Origin: Steinernema hermaphroditum
Lineage: Eukaryota; Nematoda; Chromadorea; Rhabditida; Steinernematidae
NCBI GenBank assembly: GCA_030435675.1
Contig: CM059623.1
Coordinates: forward strand, 2,816,012 to 2,880,011
Length of the DNA stretch: 64,000 bases
Direction: 5' to 3'
Notes under the pieces: generated by a model
What the model saw: the letters and a program-made list of their open reading frames with translations, nothing else
Database searches by the model: none
What the model was told of the DNA's origin: nothing
Program-made: the position numbers and the translations under genes
In this document: one piece after another, positions 52,831 to 63,673 of the stretch
Numbering within the stretch: the stretch's first letter is position 1
Layout of the letters: every line of letters begins with the position of its first letter

Positions 52831-53519
52831 ATCGGCGAAACTTCGGAAATGGCGACGGAACATCTTCTACTTCTCGCGGTGTTTGCGGCACAAAGGCGAC
52901 ATCTGAGCTCGCATCGACATCGAAAATATGAGTCCGTAGTCGGCAGGATGCGTCTTCGGTGGTTGTTCGACTTGGAATTTAAAAATGAGGTCTTTCTTGC
53001 CCTTTGTGCTCGCCTTTTTCATCCTGAGGTGTACCACGCGGATTTTGAATGCAAAGTTGTTACTGAAGACAATATTTACAATAAAAGATAGGGAAGAGAA
53101 TCGGCTTCTTCTTGACGATGGAAGCAGAGACGCGTCGAGACTTTTGTTGACGAATGTGTCGATGATGGTTGGGTTGAAGTGTTGCGAAGAGTGAATTAGT
53201 TGTTATTTCCTTAAAAGTACCCGAATTAATCATGTCTAGGCTCAGCACTTTTGTGGAGAAGCGTTTCTCCTTTTGGCACGAAGAAATACCTCCAACCGGG
53301 GCCCCTCGACCCACCCTCTATTTTGGCGCAAGTCGCCCCCCTGTTGGAGATCCGCCCCGGCGCTTCCATTGTCAGCCGGTGGATACACTCATACCACAGC
53401 CCTACAAGTCCTAAGGTATACGGCAATTCAATTTGTAGTGGCGCAATGAAGATGTCAAAGAAGATTCGAAGGGTGCCGCCCGATAAACACTCTGCGTCAC
53501 CGTCACCGGAATAGAAAAG

Positions 53520-53815
53520 AAAAAAGTGCACTTTGGCCTGGGAATTGTGACTCAAAATCGATCGAATCCGCGGACCGCCGTCGAGGCGACGGCTATGGCT
53601 CGCCGTCGCCGTTCCTTTCTGTGTCCAGCTGCGTCCTTTGGAGGCGCGCAAAAACGAAATAAACAGCTCTCTCTCCTCTGCCGAGTCGCGCGACATATTT
53701 CGCGCTTTTGAGAAATGTTGCTTTAACATTGGTGCACTCTTTTCAGTATTTACAACCTTCGATTGATGTCGATCACCATCTGAGCTCAGTATACAACGGA
53801 ATGTAAGTCATGTTA
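53520..53815 (+). repeat. Dispersed exon-like repeat family, copy 3
   Basis: Close relative of 47835-48215, in the same orientation, including the block GATTGATGTCGATCACCATC bordered by TTTTCAG and GTAAGT. Both copies are followed, at 48288 and 53860, by CAATAAAAGTCGCCG. Confidence 0.65.
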
Positions 53816-54124
53816 TGTTTCTGACATCTTAAAATCTTAAAGACATCTTATCCTAAAGCAATAAAAGTCGCCGTGAAAGTGTTCGTAGCGGGACCATCCG
53901 GTTACTATAGTTTTCCAACTTCCCGTTTTATTTTGAACAGAGACGTACTTTTCTCGAGGCCAAGATAATGTTTTGAATTGAACGTTGCGTCAAATGAATA
54001 GAAATAAGCCTATTCTTGAATGACCCCGGGCGCCTGAGTGATCAGCTGAGCAACAATCAAACGAATTTTCAATTTGGCGTTGGACCCTCACGTGGGCGTG
54101 AATTTCCCCCGGTGTCCCTCATTA

Positions 54125-54348
54125 CAGGGTGACCACCCTAAAGTGTGACATGAAGGACACGATTTTTTCATCAAAAAAATGCATTTATTTCGGGAAACCA
54201 ATAATACCACGTAATTAAGCACGCAAAAATACATCTATACGAATAATACGAATAAACACGAATAAAACAGACAAAACGCGCGGCGATGTGGAAAAAATAT
54301 CGAAAATTGAGCGACAAAGCTATGTCACACTTTAGGGTGGTCACCCTG
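54125..54348. mobile_element. TIR element with TA duplication (224 bp)
   Basis: A perfect 27-bp terminal repeat starting CAGGGTGACCACCCTAAAGT, inverted at the other end, with TA directly outside on both sides. The ends resemble Tc1/mariner-type MITEs. The interior is A/T-rich and non-coding. Confidence 0.9.
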
Positions 54349-54736
54349 TATGTCCAAAAAAAAACTGTAAAGTGTGAAAGTGACACATTTCGTTAGGACA
54401 CAATGACTGAATCATACTACTTTGGGGTAATTTCACGTTTTATTACATTAAATATTAACAGAGGACAAAGGGGAGGGGGAGAGGGCGACGGCGGCGGCGA
54501 GAGGCGGCGGCGGGACCGACCGGTCACTGAGTGACCCGTCGGGGCGACTCCCGGGCTGACGTCGGCGGTGGACGGTAGGTGGAGCGGCGCTGACGACGGC
54601 GGACGGAAGAATCGCCCGCGATATGCTAGCGGGGCCGTAGCAGGAACAGCCGCAAAGGCTCCTGCCACGACACAATCTTTCCAGGTCTTCTCGTACCAGT
54701 TGCTCATAGTGAAAACTAGAGGATTGTAACTAGGGG

Positions 54737-55154
54737 TGGAATCTGAGGGGAGAGGATTTATTAGCGCGGGCTGAGATACAACTGTCGTACAGGACAACGC
54801 GCTCGCCGCAGGGATCTCGAGATAAGGATGAAACGCGGGAGAATCAGGAAATCCGACGCGACTACGTCTATTCGGGGCCGGCCACGAATGGCCGGACGGG
54901 CTGCTTAAATAAGGAATCGGAAAGGGGCGTTTCTGACCCTTGGATTCCGCCTCAGGTGTAAGGCAATTAGTCGGTCTGGTTTAGCACATCTCCCGATATC
55001 CGAGATGGATTATCGGTGTGCAGTAAAACCGTCGCTAATTGTTGTGCCACCTGGTTTGGCGAGGGCAGGCAGGTGAGTGTGCGGCGTCATTAGTCAGAGG
55101 TAGAGCTAACCTCTTGCCTCGAACTGACAGCTACCGTACTCACAGGACTTCACA
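54737..55154 (+). repeat. Solo-LTR-like repeat, copy 2
   Basis: Starts TGGAATCTGAG and ends GACTTCACA, as does 33676-34116, with long shared blocks between. No flanking duplication is visible. The GC-rich stretch just before it (54460-54720) has open minus-strand frames of low complexity that I do not trust. Confidence 0.6.
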
Positions 55155-55450
55155 TCATTACACGATGAGGGTCTCATTCGCCTCCGCAAAGGAGAAGGAG
55201 CACAGTCCACAGGACCAAGCGACAACCCAGAGAGTAGCAGAACGATGCCTATGAAGGCTGGAGGGGGGGGGGTTCTGGGCTTCGCTCTTTTGATGTAGTC
55301 TTCGAGCTCTGGAGCTAGATGAACTACGTCCATAATTAGGGTCGCCAGATGGTGCTCCATCACGGCGAGGCGAAATTGCGGGTCCTCCTTGGGCTTCGAG
55401 GGTTCCTTCGGACGCTCTTGGCGACTGGCTCGGCTGGCTCGGGAGGGCAT
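55106..55450 (-). CDS. Small basic-N-terminal ORF with TATA box
   Basis: Starts MPSRASRASRQERPKEPSK, then a helical part (LAVMEHHLATLIMDVVHLAPELEDYIK), a Pro run and a hydrophobic segment (FIGIVLLLSGLSLG). TATAAA lies 56 bp upstream on the same strand (55506-55511). The last 16 codons fall inside the solo-LTR-like repeat, so the present end is probably not original. I do not recognise the family. From 55620 to 56000 I see nothing I can support. Confidence 0.25.
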   Translation of the reverse strand: MPSRASRASRQERPKEPSKPKEDPQFRLAVMEHHLATLIMDVVHLAPELEDYIKRAKPRTPPPPAFIGIVLLLSGLSLGPVDCAPSPLRRRMRPSSCNDVKSCEYGSCQFEARG

Positions 55451-56011
55451 AGTAGCAAACACAGAATACTCGGCTGAGTGTGGTGTGCCGTGTCGCTTCT
55501 GGTGCTTTATACGTCGTCCCGAACGTGACCTTGTTTTGCAGTTGTAGACACCCGTTGACCATAAGACCTTCATAATGAGGAAGGCCTCGGAGTGTATGCA
55601 GCGAGTCTTGTCCAATTACGCGATATGCCGCGAAAGAACAAGATCCGTGTTGTTCTTATCGGCATGCATAGGAGCAAAAATCGTTGGCTGTGAGCGAACA
55701 TTTGAAATCATACGTCCCCATCCTTAAGATTTCCGCTTGGTAGATCTGGTTATAAGTGGTATTATGAACGTTATGGCTTTAACTAGACATACCGTATGCC
55801 GTACACGTGATGACGAAAGCCTTTATGGTCGTCTACGGTTTCAAACCCTGTAACTCTACAGCTGCACTTTAAAGTTATACCCTCGATCCTGCACTGATAT
55901 GACATCTCTGTTGTGGACTGCCACTCTATTGTCGCGAATTAGACATTCCGCATAAAGAGAACAAGGGAACTTAGATGTCGTGGTGAAGCAGATGGTCCAC
56001 TAAGTCGCTTT

Positions 56012-57010
56012 ATGGCTTCTGTTGTGTGGGGTCAACGACGGTATCGGTTTAATAAGCGGCGATATGACTCCGTTGAGGTGGGCGCCGATATCGCTGTGTT
56101 TGCTATAAGGGTCATAGTAATGCTTGGACGTAACTTCTTACTTACCTTAGATTGCAGAAGAAGCTCGACTTTCGGCTTAACCATTCGAAATGACGGTGTT
56201 GATGAGAGAATTTCGCCTAAATATGGAATTTTTAATGCAATGCAGTTTTGCGCATTGCCTGTTATGCAACTGATCTGATCACCGCTAACCGTATAATTAG
56301 TTAAGTTTGCGGCTACCATTGAGCCTCCAGTTGCCAAATATTAAATTTGCGTCGTCCTTCGAACGCAACCGAAACGATCAACTCACGCACGAGTTGCTTC
56401 CGCTGTTTAAGATGAACAACATTGCATTTTGTCGCCAAACGACTGTGCGAAGCGTAATCGATTGCCCGGCGCCGCACCATCGATCCACTGAGGCGCCGAT
56501 TATGGTCGCGTCGCTGTCTCTCTTTTGCTTCCTCGCGAAATTCGACGTGAACGCGTCGTTATTTGATTGATTCTATCGCCTTTAGAAAACGTAGAACATG
56601 ATTTCTCTCTTTGCAGTAATTAAACCTTTTCTTCAATTGATGTCGATCACCTTCGATGAGCTCTATCTTCAACACCAGGTCAGTTGTTTTATCGCTTTTT
56701 AACTCCTGACAGGAACGATAAAAAGTGTTTTCCAATGGATTTCTTTATTTTTTTCTGTCCAAATGCATTCGATCTATGTGTGTTGTGATGTGGGATGGAC
56801 ACAGACAGCACACGACCAGTCCTTTACTCGAAACAAAAAACGAATAAACATAAGGCGAGGATACTAGACTGTCTGCTATAGTGTATGTCCGACTGTGTCC
56901 CGATATACATGAAGATAAAAGCCACAGGCAGCCTTCGTGAATTACAGAGTTGAAGGTATAAGAAAACAGAAGTTCTGGAAATAGGGCACTTGGAAACACT
57001 TTGGAGTCTC
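56012..57010. repeat. Arm 1 of a diverged inverted duplication
   Basis: Holds, in plus-strand order: a minus-strand exon-like block (NAQNCIALKIPYLGEILSST, with a GTAAGTAAG donor), copy 4 of the exon-like repeat family (56330-56705), and a minus-strand coding-like block (VVCCLCPSHITTH). The same three blocks occur in the reverse order and orientation at 59470-61140. Confidence 0.7.
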
Positions 57011-57744
57011 ATCTGTCGAGGACGTATTCAAACCATCAACTTCCTATTCTGACCACTCTAACCTAACCATTTCTAACCGAGAACGCCGGCTCGATTCTGA
57101 CCACAACCCAGAATGACTTGATGAGATGAACCGAATAAGCTCAGTGAGTGGTCTTATTAGTACGCATGGACATCAAAGAGTCGGAGAGATTCACGTAGAG
57201 GCGCAAACGATATCGTACCATCAGCCAGCCAGCTTTAACACGGATAACTCTCTACTTGCAGCTCAGAGATTCCCGATTTTTGTTTATCACTCTCTTAGAT
57301 CTATCTTACTGCCATCTGTACCCATCCGTCAATGAAGACATCAGAGGAGCCCATTAAAAACAAGACCCAAAATCAAAAAATTGGGCCAAAAGATTTTTTT
57401 GCTCCCAAACCCGGCATTTGCTATGTGTGTGGCACAAGAAGTGGACTACAGTTGCTCGTACGAATGGTGAAGACCTCTAGGCTATTGATATTAATAAAGT
57501 GTCATTATGATTTTTCAACATTTTCAATGCAGCAACTCGTTATTTTACCACCAAATATCAAACAATGAGCACAATTGCATTGTATTCAAAATGCCATATT
57601 TAGGAAATGGAAACGTTTCGCGGGTCAACCAACACCCAATCGATATTGTTGGAGAACCAGCAGAACCATCAATATTATTTCAGCACAACCTCTTTCGATA
57701 ATTTCGGTAACTGCCCACTGGAGGAGAAGGGACAATGTTGACCG

Positions 57745-58147
57745 TTGATCGCACAGAAACAGATTCCACAGCCTCTTTCTCGATGAGATGTTGGAACAAT
57801 TCCAAACATTACGGGCGGATCATCCCGATGCAATGGTGCTGGTTAGGCTCCCACTCCCTTGGGGGTGCCATAGCCACTCTTGTTTCTTCGATCCTAACCC
57901 AAGAAGTTCCCGCGGATCAGTTGAAATTGATAACGTTGGGAGGTCCTCGACTGGGTGACGATGAATTCGTCGTCAGTATCACGAAATCGGTAAGCCATAC
58001 TGTAACTTTCTAATACTAGAGCGGCCATTTAAGATCAAGCAGAATTATAGGGTGGTCAATGCGGGCGACCCGATCCCGCTTCCCCCGTGGAAGCAATTCG
58101 GAAATGCCTCGTATGAGCAAGCGAGCAACCGCTACTGGAGTGCCTAG
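57745..58147 (+). pseudogene. Class-3 lipase-like pseudogene
   Basis: The sequence encodes FHSLFLDEMLEQFQTLRADH, then after a frame break at about 57844 the lipase motif SHSLGGAIATL. The motif carries the catalytic Ser of GHSLGG, and LITLGGPRLGD follows. A GTAAGC donor at 57989 joins to 58022, which continues with YRVVNAGDPIPLPPW, the region of the catalytic Asp. A TAG follows at 58145. These are secreted acylglycerol hydrolases in nematodes. The start of the gene is lost. A long open frame (58287-58687) joined by a good GTGAGC/TTTTAG intron follows in another phase; its product (SYVARSTQSCEFD and onward, ending in a hydrophobic segment) is not lipase-like. The lipase call is firm; that it is dead is likely. 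Confidence 0.7.
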
Positions 58148-58817
58148 AGAAATTGTCCGAGTATTATCAACTCGCTCCTATCTTCATCGGCCTCCACGCA
58201 ATGTGGTTCCTTGTTCCTCGTTCAATGCTTCGAACACTACGTGAGCTTCAGACCTACCTAACTCCGGAGCAATCTCGCACATTTTAGAGTTATCCCTGGC
58301 CGCTATGTTGGATCATATGTTGCAAGGAGCACGCAAAGCTGCGAGTTCGACGCTGCCCCTTTCAATTCTTGTTCCTTCCTGTCCCCGAATACCCCTCCTG
58401 TAGCTCTGCCCTCTTCTGTTCCGCTCCACAATAAAGGCACTAGACCGAATCTTGAATCCGCTACACCTCTTAGTGATCTAGAGTACACCTCACGGAACTC
58501 CCTTGGGAAGGGGGAAGACACTGTCGGTTCGTCTGAACTCGGGCCGTCATCGAGGTCCAGCTTTGCCCCATTAATCTTTGGGAAATCGGTGATTACAATT
58601 TTTACCCTTCGTCTTCTCCTGCAGATCGTGTTTCTGGTAGTGCTCTCGGCTACTAGTATTCTTGACGTATCGGGTTCGAAGCCCTAAGTCTCCACTCCAG
58701 AGAAGCAGAAGACCGCCAACGGCGAGCGCTCCCGCATGTGTTTCCCTTGGTACATCATGGTATAACATAATCATGTATTATGCGCATGAGGATAATAGAG
58801 ACATATGGGAATACAGG

Positions 58818-59208
58818 TTACGGAAGAACGGGATTTGATGTCGTTCCGCCACCTTTCCTCAGGTCATCCTGTAGTTTGCTGACAACGGTTTGAAAAGGTG
58901 GTATTTGCAATGTCGTTCCGTACTGAAAATAGAAAAATAAGTTTCCCTGCCCCGACAACATCTTAGAAAAAGTCTGCTAATTCAGAAGTCTAGCATACCG
59001 GTAGGGCCAGCTTGCGCAGGCGTAACTCGTCGCGTCCCTGGTAGATCTTCTCAATCGGGTCCAGCACCTCGACCGCTTCGATATCCTCGCGCCCCTCGTA
59101 CCTCGCAGATCGTCTCGACCGCTTCGACCGACTCGATATCTTCCGAGTTGCCGATTACCCTCGAAGTTATAAGGTACGAGATGATAGTCGACGCGACCGC
59201 GGTGTCAC
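58818..59208 (-). CDS. Hypothetical gene end, two exons, possible frameshift
   Basis: The last exon (58922-58818) reads YGTTLQIPPFQTVVSKLQDD and ends at a TAA. The intron 58923-58998 has good borders. The preceding block (59208-58999) begins after a CTATAG acceptor with GDTAVASTIISYLITSRVIG, and contains two similar acidic segments (EDIESVEAVE and EDIEAVEVLD). The frame shifts by one base between them, near 59100. Either the gene is broken or a very short intron or sequence error intervenes. I recognise no family. Confidence 0.4.
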
Positions 59209-59732
59209 CTATAGACAGTCGACTAACAAGTTATAAAACTATTAATTTTAATAAATATTTGTTCTAGGATCTATTTACTTTGAGTAGCGATTCAAGTCTC
59301 GGGCATCGGAAGATGTTGATGTTGGCACAACACCAGCTTCAGTTTTCTTCATCTGGCTTGTTCTTTTGTCCAGTCCAGGCACTGCCGCTGGAAGCCATCA
59401 GAACTTCAGCCTTATTAGTGTCCCCTATGTGAAGTCAGTGGTGAGTGACCAAGACCTACTGAACAGTCACGGGTGGCCTCACCTTCAAAGCGATTCAAAC
59501 AAACCAAATTTTTCCGAATTTTTCCTTTTTTGTGTCATTTAAATAATAATAAACAAAAAATTTGCTCTTTGGTCGGCAGTCTAGACCGTCTCCTCGCCCT
59601 ATATAAAGCATTTGTGTATTTTTCATTTGTTTTGGTCGTGTGCACCATGTGTCCACCGTGCATCACAACACACAGAAAACGAATCCATTTGCATTAAAAA
59701 AGGAATAAATCTGTTGTCAAACACTGTGCTAT

Positions 59733-60200
59733 TATTAGCATAAACCCGGCTGCGCGCGAATTCGCGCCCTCCAGGTACTAAAAGCCAATTAGCCTGTAGC
59801 CCTGCGGGCTGCAAGATTGGCGTTCATGGATAGGGCTGAAGTTGGGGCCAAAAAACTGTAGCTCTGCGGGCGGCAAGATTGGTGCTCATGGATAGGGCTG
59901 ACACCAAGGCAAGGAGCTGTAGCCCTGCGGGCGGCAAGATTGGCGCTCATGTAAATGGCTAAAGTGAGTGAAAAAAACTGTCAAGTTTCAGGAAACTCGA
60001 ACCGAAAACACTGCTGGTTACAAAATAGGCAAAAAATCACTCAAAAACAGCAAAAAAAAACTCAAAGCCTAGCATCGCCAGAGTGATAGTGGAAGTAGAG
60101 CACTATCATCTCAACTGCCTGTGTGGCTCATTGCGAACGTTCTCTGTTTGTAAGCGGGCGGTGTCGGGTTCGGTTCCCCTCGGGGTCCTTATTTTGTGTG
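59733..60200 (+). repeat. Composite repeat with SINE-like module, copy 2
   Basis: Matches 12062-12345: GGCTGCGCGCGAATTCGCGCC at the start, ACAAAATAGGCAAAAAATCACT in the middle, and the tRNA-like end GTGTGGCTCATTGCGAACGT ... GTCGGGTTCGGTTCCCC (60117-60188). Confidence 0.7.
59794..59980 (+). repeat. Three tandem units of about 62 bp
   Basis: CTGTAGC(C/T)CTGCGGGC(T/G)GCAAGATTGG(C/T)G(T/C)TCATG begins three successive units, each followed by a slightly different linker. It lies inside the composite repeat, and copy 1 at 12062 lacks it. Confidence 0.75.
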
Positions 60201-61518
60201 GGTGTTTTCCCCGTGCTCACGGAAAAACACACACACAAACAGACCAACGGACCTTGTGGATTTGTGTCAGGAGTTAAAAAGAGATAAAACAACTGACCTG
60301 GTGTTGAAGACAGAGCTCATCGAAGGTGATCGACGTGAATTGAAGAAAAGGTTTAATTACTGCAAAGAGAGAAATTATGTTTTTGAACTCGACGCGCTCA
60401 AGTAATGGAAGGCGACGGCGCGTTCACGTTAATTTTCGCAACTGGCTGGAAGCAAAGGAGAGACTGCGGTGCGCTGGCTAAAGGCCATAATGAGTGCCTC
60501 AGTGAGGTCGACGGCGCGGCGCCGGGCAATCGATCACGCCTCGCGCAGTTCCCTGCAGGACGTACAAAGGTGTCGTTTGACGAGAAAATACAATTCTGTT
60601 GATGTCAAACAGCGGTAACAACTCAAGGGTTACATGTGTAGATCGCTTTGGTTGCGTTCGAAGGACGACGTAAATTTAATATTTGGCAACTTGAGGCTCA
60701 AGGGCAGCCCCAAACTTAAGTAATTACATGGTTAGGGGGTAGTCTCAGGACTCTTTCGGATGTAGGGGATGTCTTCTCTCCTTCGACCTCATGATCTTGG
60801 CCCTTTCATAGGCTCGCCGTCCCCGGCGCCGTTCACATTGCCGCCGGCGCCGGCGTTGATGCCGGTGACGTGAATGTGAACTCTGTGAACGTGTGAACGT
60901 TGAACATGTGAATGTTATGTGAACACTCTCCAACAGGTCGGGTACCTGATGGAAGATACTTTAATAACAGGCAATGCGCAAAATTGCATTGCATTAAAAA
61001 TGCCATATTTAGGCGACATTCTCTCATCGACGCCGTTATTCCGAATGTTTTCGCCAAAAGTCGAGCTTTCTCTACAATTTCCGGTAAGTCACGTCTTGCA
61101 GCATAAGTATGGTTGACCTTTACAGCACACACAGCTATATCTTATTTCCTAGCGCAGGAAATTTCGTCCGATCAGTTGAAACCTGTGCTCAAGGAGACCT
61201 TCTCGCAGTCGATCAGCTGGACAACGCTCAAACACATACAGTCGGCTTCTACCTCTCTGATATGTAGAAGTTCTTTTGAGACATGTTTCATCTACTGAGC
61301 TTGATGTTGGTATTTCACGTACTACGCATGCAATCTGATAAGGTGGGAAGCAGGTCGTAAAGGAATGCCATCAAGACATTGCTCAGCACTTGAAAGGTAT
61401 GCAGTTTGTACTAACTATATGCGATGCTGCGCGACAGTTTAACTTTTGTGAAAAAAATTATTGGAAAAGATGCCAAAAACACACAAAGAGACACTTCTAC
61501 AGGCTCGCTTCGATCGCC

Positions 61519-62260
61519 TCACACCACCCTCTGCCCCCACAGACGAATCGTGCTGAGACCCAGCAACCGCCTCCCGATTTCGATTCTGATCATCGCTGAT
61601 CCAAATTTTGAACTGCTTTCCTTAATTTCTCGAGATCTAAGGCGAATTTCAAAAATGCGCCGCGACCACGCTGTGCACAATTTATTCAGCTTTCGAGCGA
61701 TATCAAAATATTCAAAAATTTTGATTTTGACAAAATTCGAATTTTTATCGAAAAGCCACAAAATGGACCTCTTCTGGCAGATTTCACAGCTCGTGACCAC
61801 TTTTCGCACATCCGTTTTCATTGCTTCCCAAAACCCACGTCTTTTAAGCTTTTCGAATGTCTTCTCAGCTCCAAGGTGAGCGTTCAAGTGTGTACTTGCT
61901 CGATGATTCTCTGGCGGAGCGCATACGGGATGACGAGGCGAGGTTCGTCTGCATCGGATTCGGCCTCCACGCGTAGAGTGCCATCGACCAATTCGAAATT
62001 GGCAACGGCTTCCGGTATGTTGGCTTCTAGCGCGTCGATGAGCTTCTTGTATTCAGGAATCTTCAACTGCTCCTCTCGGATTTCGTCCAAAGAAACTTGA
62101 GGTGTTTCTTCTTCGTTGCCTTCGGGTTCGGCTTCATCGTCGATCTTCTGAGCTTCGGTGTCGGCGATGAGCAGCGCAACGAGATCTTCGTCACCGGCGT
62201 TGGCTGCTGGATAGGAAGAATCAGTGCAGCTGAAGGCTTCACAACAGATGCTACAGTCGA
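61519..62260 (-). pseudogene. Ty3/gypsy integrase zinc-finger remnant
   Basis: The minus strand encodes an acidic linker, then FELVDGTLRVEAESDADEPR, LVIPYALRQRIIEQVHT, and after a one-base frame slip LNAHLGAEKTFEKLKRRGFW and CEICQK. Together these form the HHCC zinc finger that opens the integrase of Ty3/gypsy elements. The downstream integrase core is absent and no LTRs were found. It is an old fragment unrelated to the BEL/Pao element. From 61300 to 61518 I see nothing supportable. Confidence 0.75.
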
Positions 62261-62689
62261 TGGATATCGCTGACGCAAAATGAACGGTTCTCTGAAATCA
62301 CCAAATGATTAAGCTGGTCCGCCAATTTCCTCAAAAGTTTTTTGGTCTTTTGGATGTCCTTCTTAGTCAAGTGGTAATGTTATCAAGTAGCTGAACCACC
62401 GTTCTTTCTGTCTCAGAAACCATCAATGGCGACTAGAGAGTCGTACTCCGACCGTCTACAACAGAACCGGGTCACCGCTGGACACCAGTAATCGAAATGG
62501 CCACAGGACACTCAGGGTTTCTCAAAGAGTCCAGAAAAAATAAAAATAAACAGACGCTTGAGATCGTCTATAAATAAAATAATGAGCTGTGCTATACGAT
62601 GGTTTAGGTCGGTTTAGCATTCATTGTGGCCAGAGAGTTTGTCCGGACTCGATGGGTTATTGGGCATCGAGTCCGGACCAGGGCTGTGC

Positions 62690-62905
62690 AAGTCTCGAGT
62701 CTCGAGTCTCGAGGTCTCGAGGCTTTTTTTTTGGTCTCGAGTCTCGAGAAATCCTCGAGACTGCTCGAGACTTTTGGGTCCTAACAAGAAAGTCTGAAAT
62801 CGTTTGAATGAGGACTGTTGTTGACTATTGTAGGGCTTTTTCACGCGCGTTTTGAGTTTTGCATGCACTCTCGACAGGATAACTTCCATTTTGATGTCAA
62901 TCAAT
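62690..62905 (-). repeat. Dispersed repeat with CTCGAGAC motif, copy 2
   Basis: Reverse complement of the repeat at 2400-2570. It ends in an array of CTCGAGACTCGAGAC, and is flanked on one side by the inverted pair AGTCCGGAC / GTCCGGACTCGATG. The neighbouring 62281-62689 shows no gene. Confidence 0.7.
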
Positions 62906-62971
62906 AAGACTTTATTAGCTAAGCGGAGATAGTGCACGAGCTCTTCGACAGAAAAGGAGGCGGGGTCAGAA

Positions 62972-63170
62972 ACGGGGGCCTGGAGGCCTCAGACGGGCCT
63001 GCGATGGGCAAGAAAGGGCACAAAGGACAGAGCTGGGGCCTTCGACAGGAAAAGGAGACGGGGCTTTAGACGGGAAGACACAGGGGTTTAGACGGCAAAA
63101 GCAGGAGCCTGGAGGCCTCAGACGGGCCTGCGACTGGCAAAAAGGGTAGAGCTGGGGCCTTCGACGGAAG
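62972..63170. repeat. Tandem repeat downstream of the last gene
   Basis: GCCTGGAGGCCTCAGACGGGCCTGCGA...GGCAA(G)AAAGGG and AGAGCTGGGGCCTTCGAC each occur twice, at about 62980-63053 and 63107-63168, separated by a related spacer with GACGGG units. It lies 3' of the minus-strand gene at 63193. Confidence 0.7.
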
Positions 63171-63192
63171 AACAGGCAGAGGTTGGGGCTTC

Positions 63193-63673
63193 CTAGCAGT
63201 TTCCTTTCGCTCTGCAGGAAATGACCTGTTGGGCTGCATCGAGGATGGCAGCGGCTTTCTCGGCGTCGGCGACAGTCATCTTCTTGCTGTTGGCTTCTCG
63301 AACAGCGGGGAGTACGGCCTCGAGGCATGTAAGTTCATTTCCCAAGCAGATCTAAAAAATTCAAGCCTGTGATCTATATTGGAACTGCATGTGTTACCTG
63401 AGCTACGGTCATTGCTTCTGGTTTAGGGTTTGAAACGAGTAGCGCTTCGATTCTTTCTTTCAGTGGTCCAGTGTCGTCGCCTTCGAAGGCGATTCCGATG
63501 AGTAAACCTAGGAAATTTTTTACTGCGTTGTTACCTTGCGCCTTACCACCAAAGAACGAACTGAGGATGGTGCCAACCGCCGCCACAGCTTTCACGACTG
63601 TTGGGGCGAGTGCAACAGCACCCGCGGACAGCAGGCTCACTGACAAGGGGTCCACTCGTTTCGAACGGTTCAT
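63193..63673 (-). CDS. Small protein of unknown function, two exons
   Basis: Exons 63673-63398 and 63351-63193 give 144 aa. The N-terminal half is hydrophobic and small-residue-rich (SLLSAGAVALAPTVVKAVAAVG), then helical. The second exon begins ICLGNELTC and ends in QVISCRAKGNC, so four Cys lie in a compact helical domain. The start at MNRSKR is chosen because the upstream in-frame ATG codons (63760) lie in a short tandem repeat encoding MAPR units. I see no classical signal peptide unless a different start is used. No family is recognised. The pairing of Cys suggests an extracellular protein. The last 230 bp of the window hold no further gene I can support. Confidence 0.6.

Larger units (their letters stand above)
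59473..61140. repeat. Arm 2 of a diverged inverted duplication
   Basis: Contains plus-strand VVCTMCPPCITTH (to 59697), copy 5 of the exon-like repeat on the minus strand (60255-60690) and plus-strand NAQNCIALKMPYLGDILSST (60970-61080). It is thus the mirror of 56012-57010. It is longer because a tandem repeat and the SINE composite (59733-60200) lie in it. The block after 61131 (LAQEISSDQLKPV) resembles the lipase sequence near 57905, so another lipase fragment was joined here. Confidence 0.7.

Noticed and set aside
53226..53729. 167-codon minus-strand frame
   Set aside because: Half of it is the complement of exon-like repeat copy 3; the rest lacks recognisable features.
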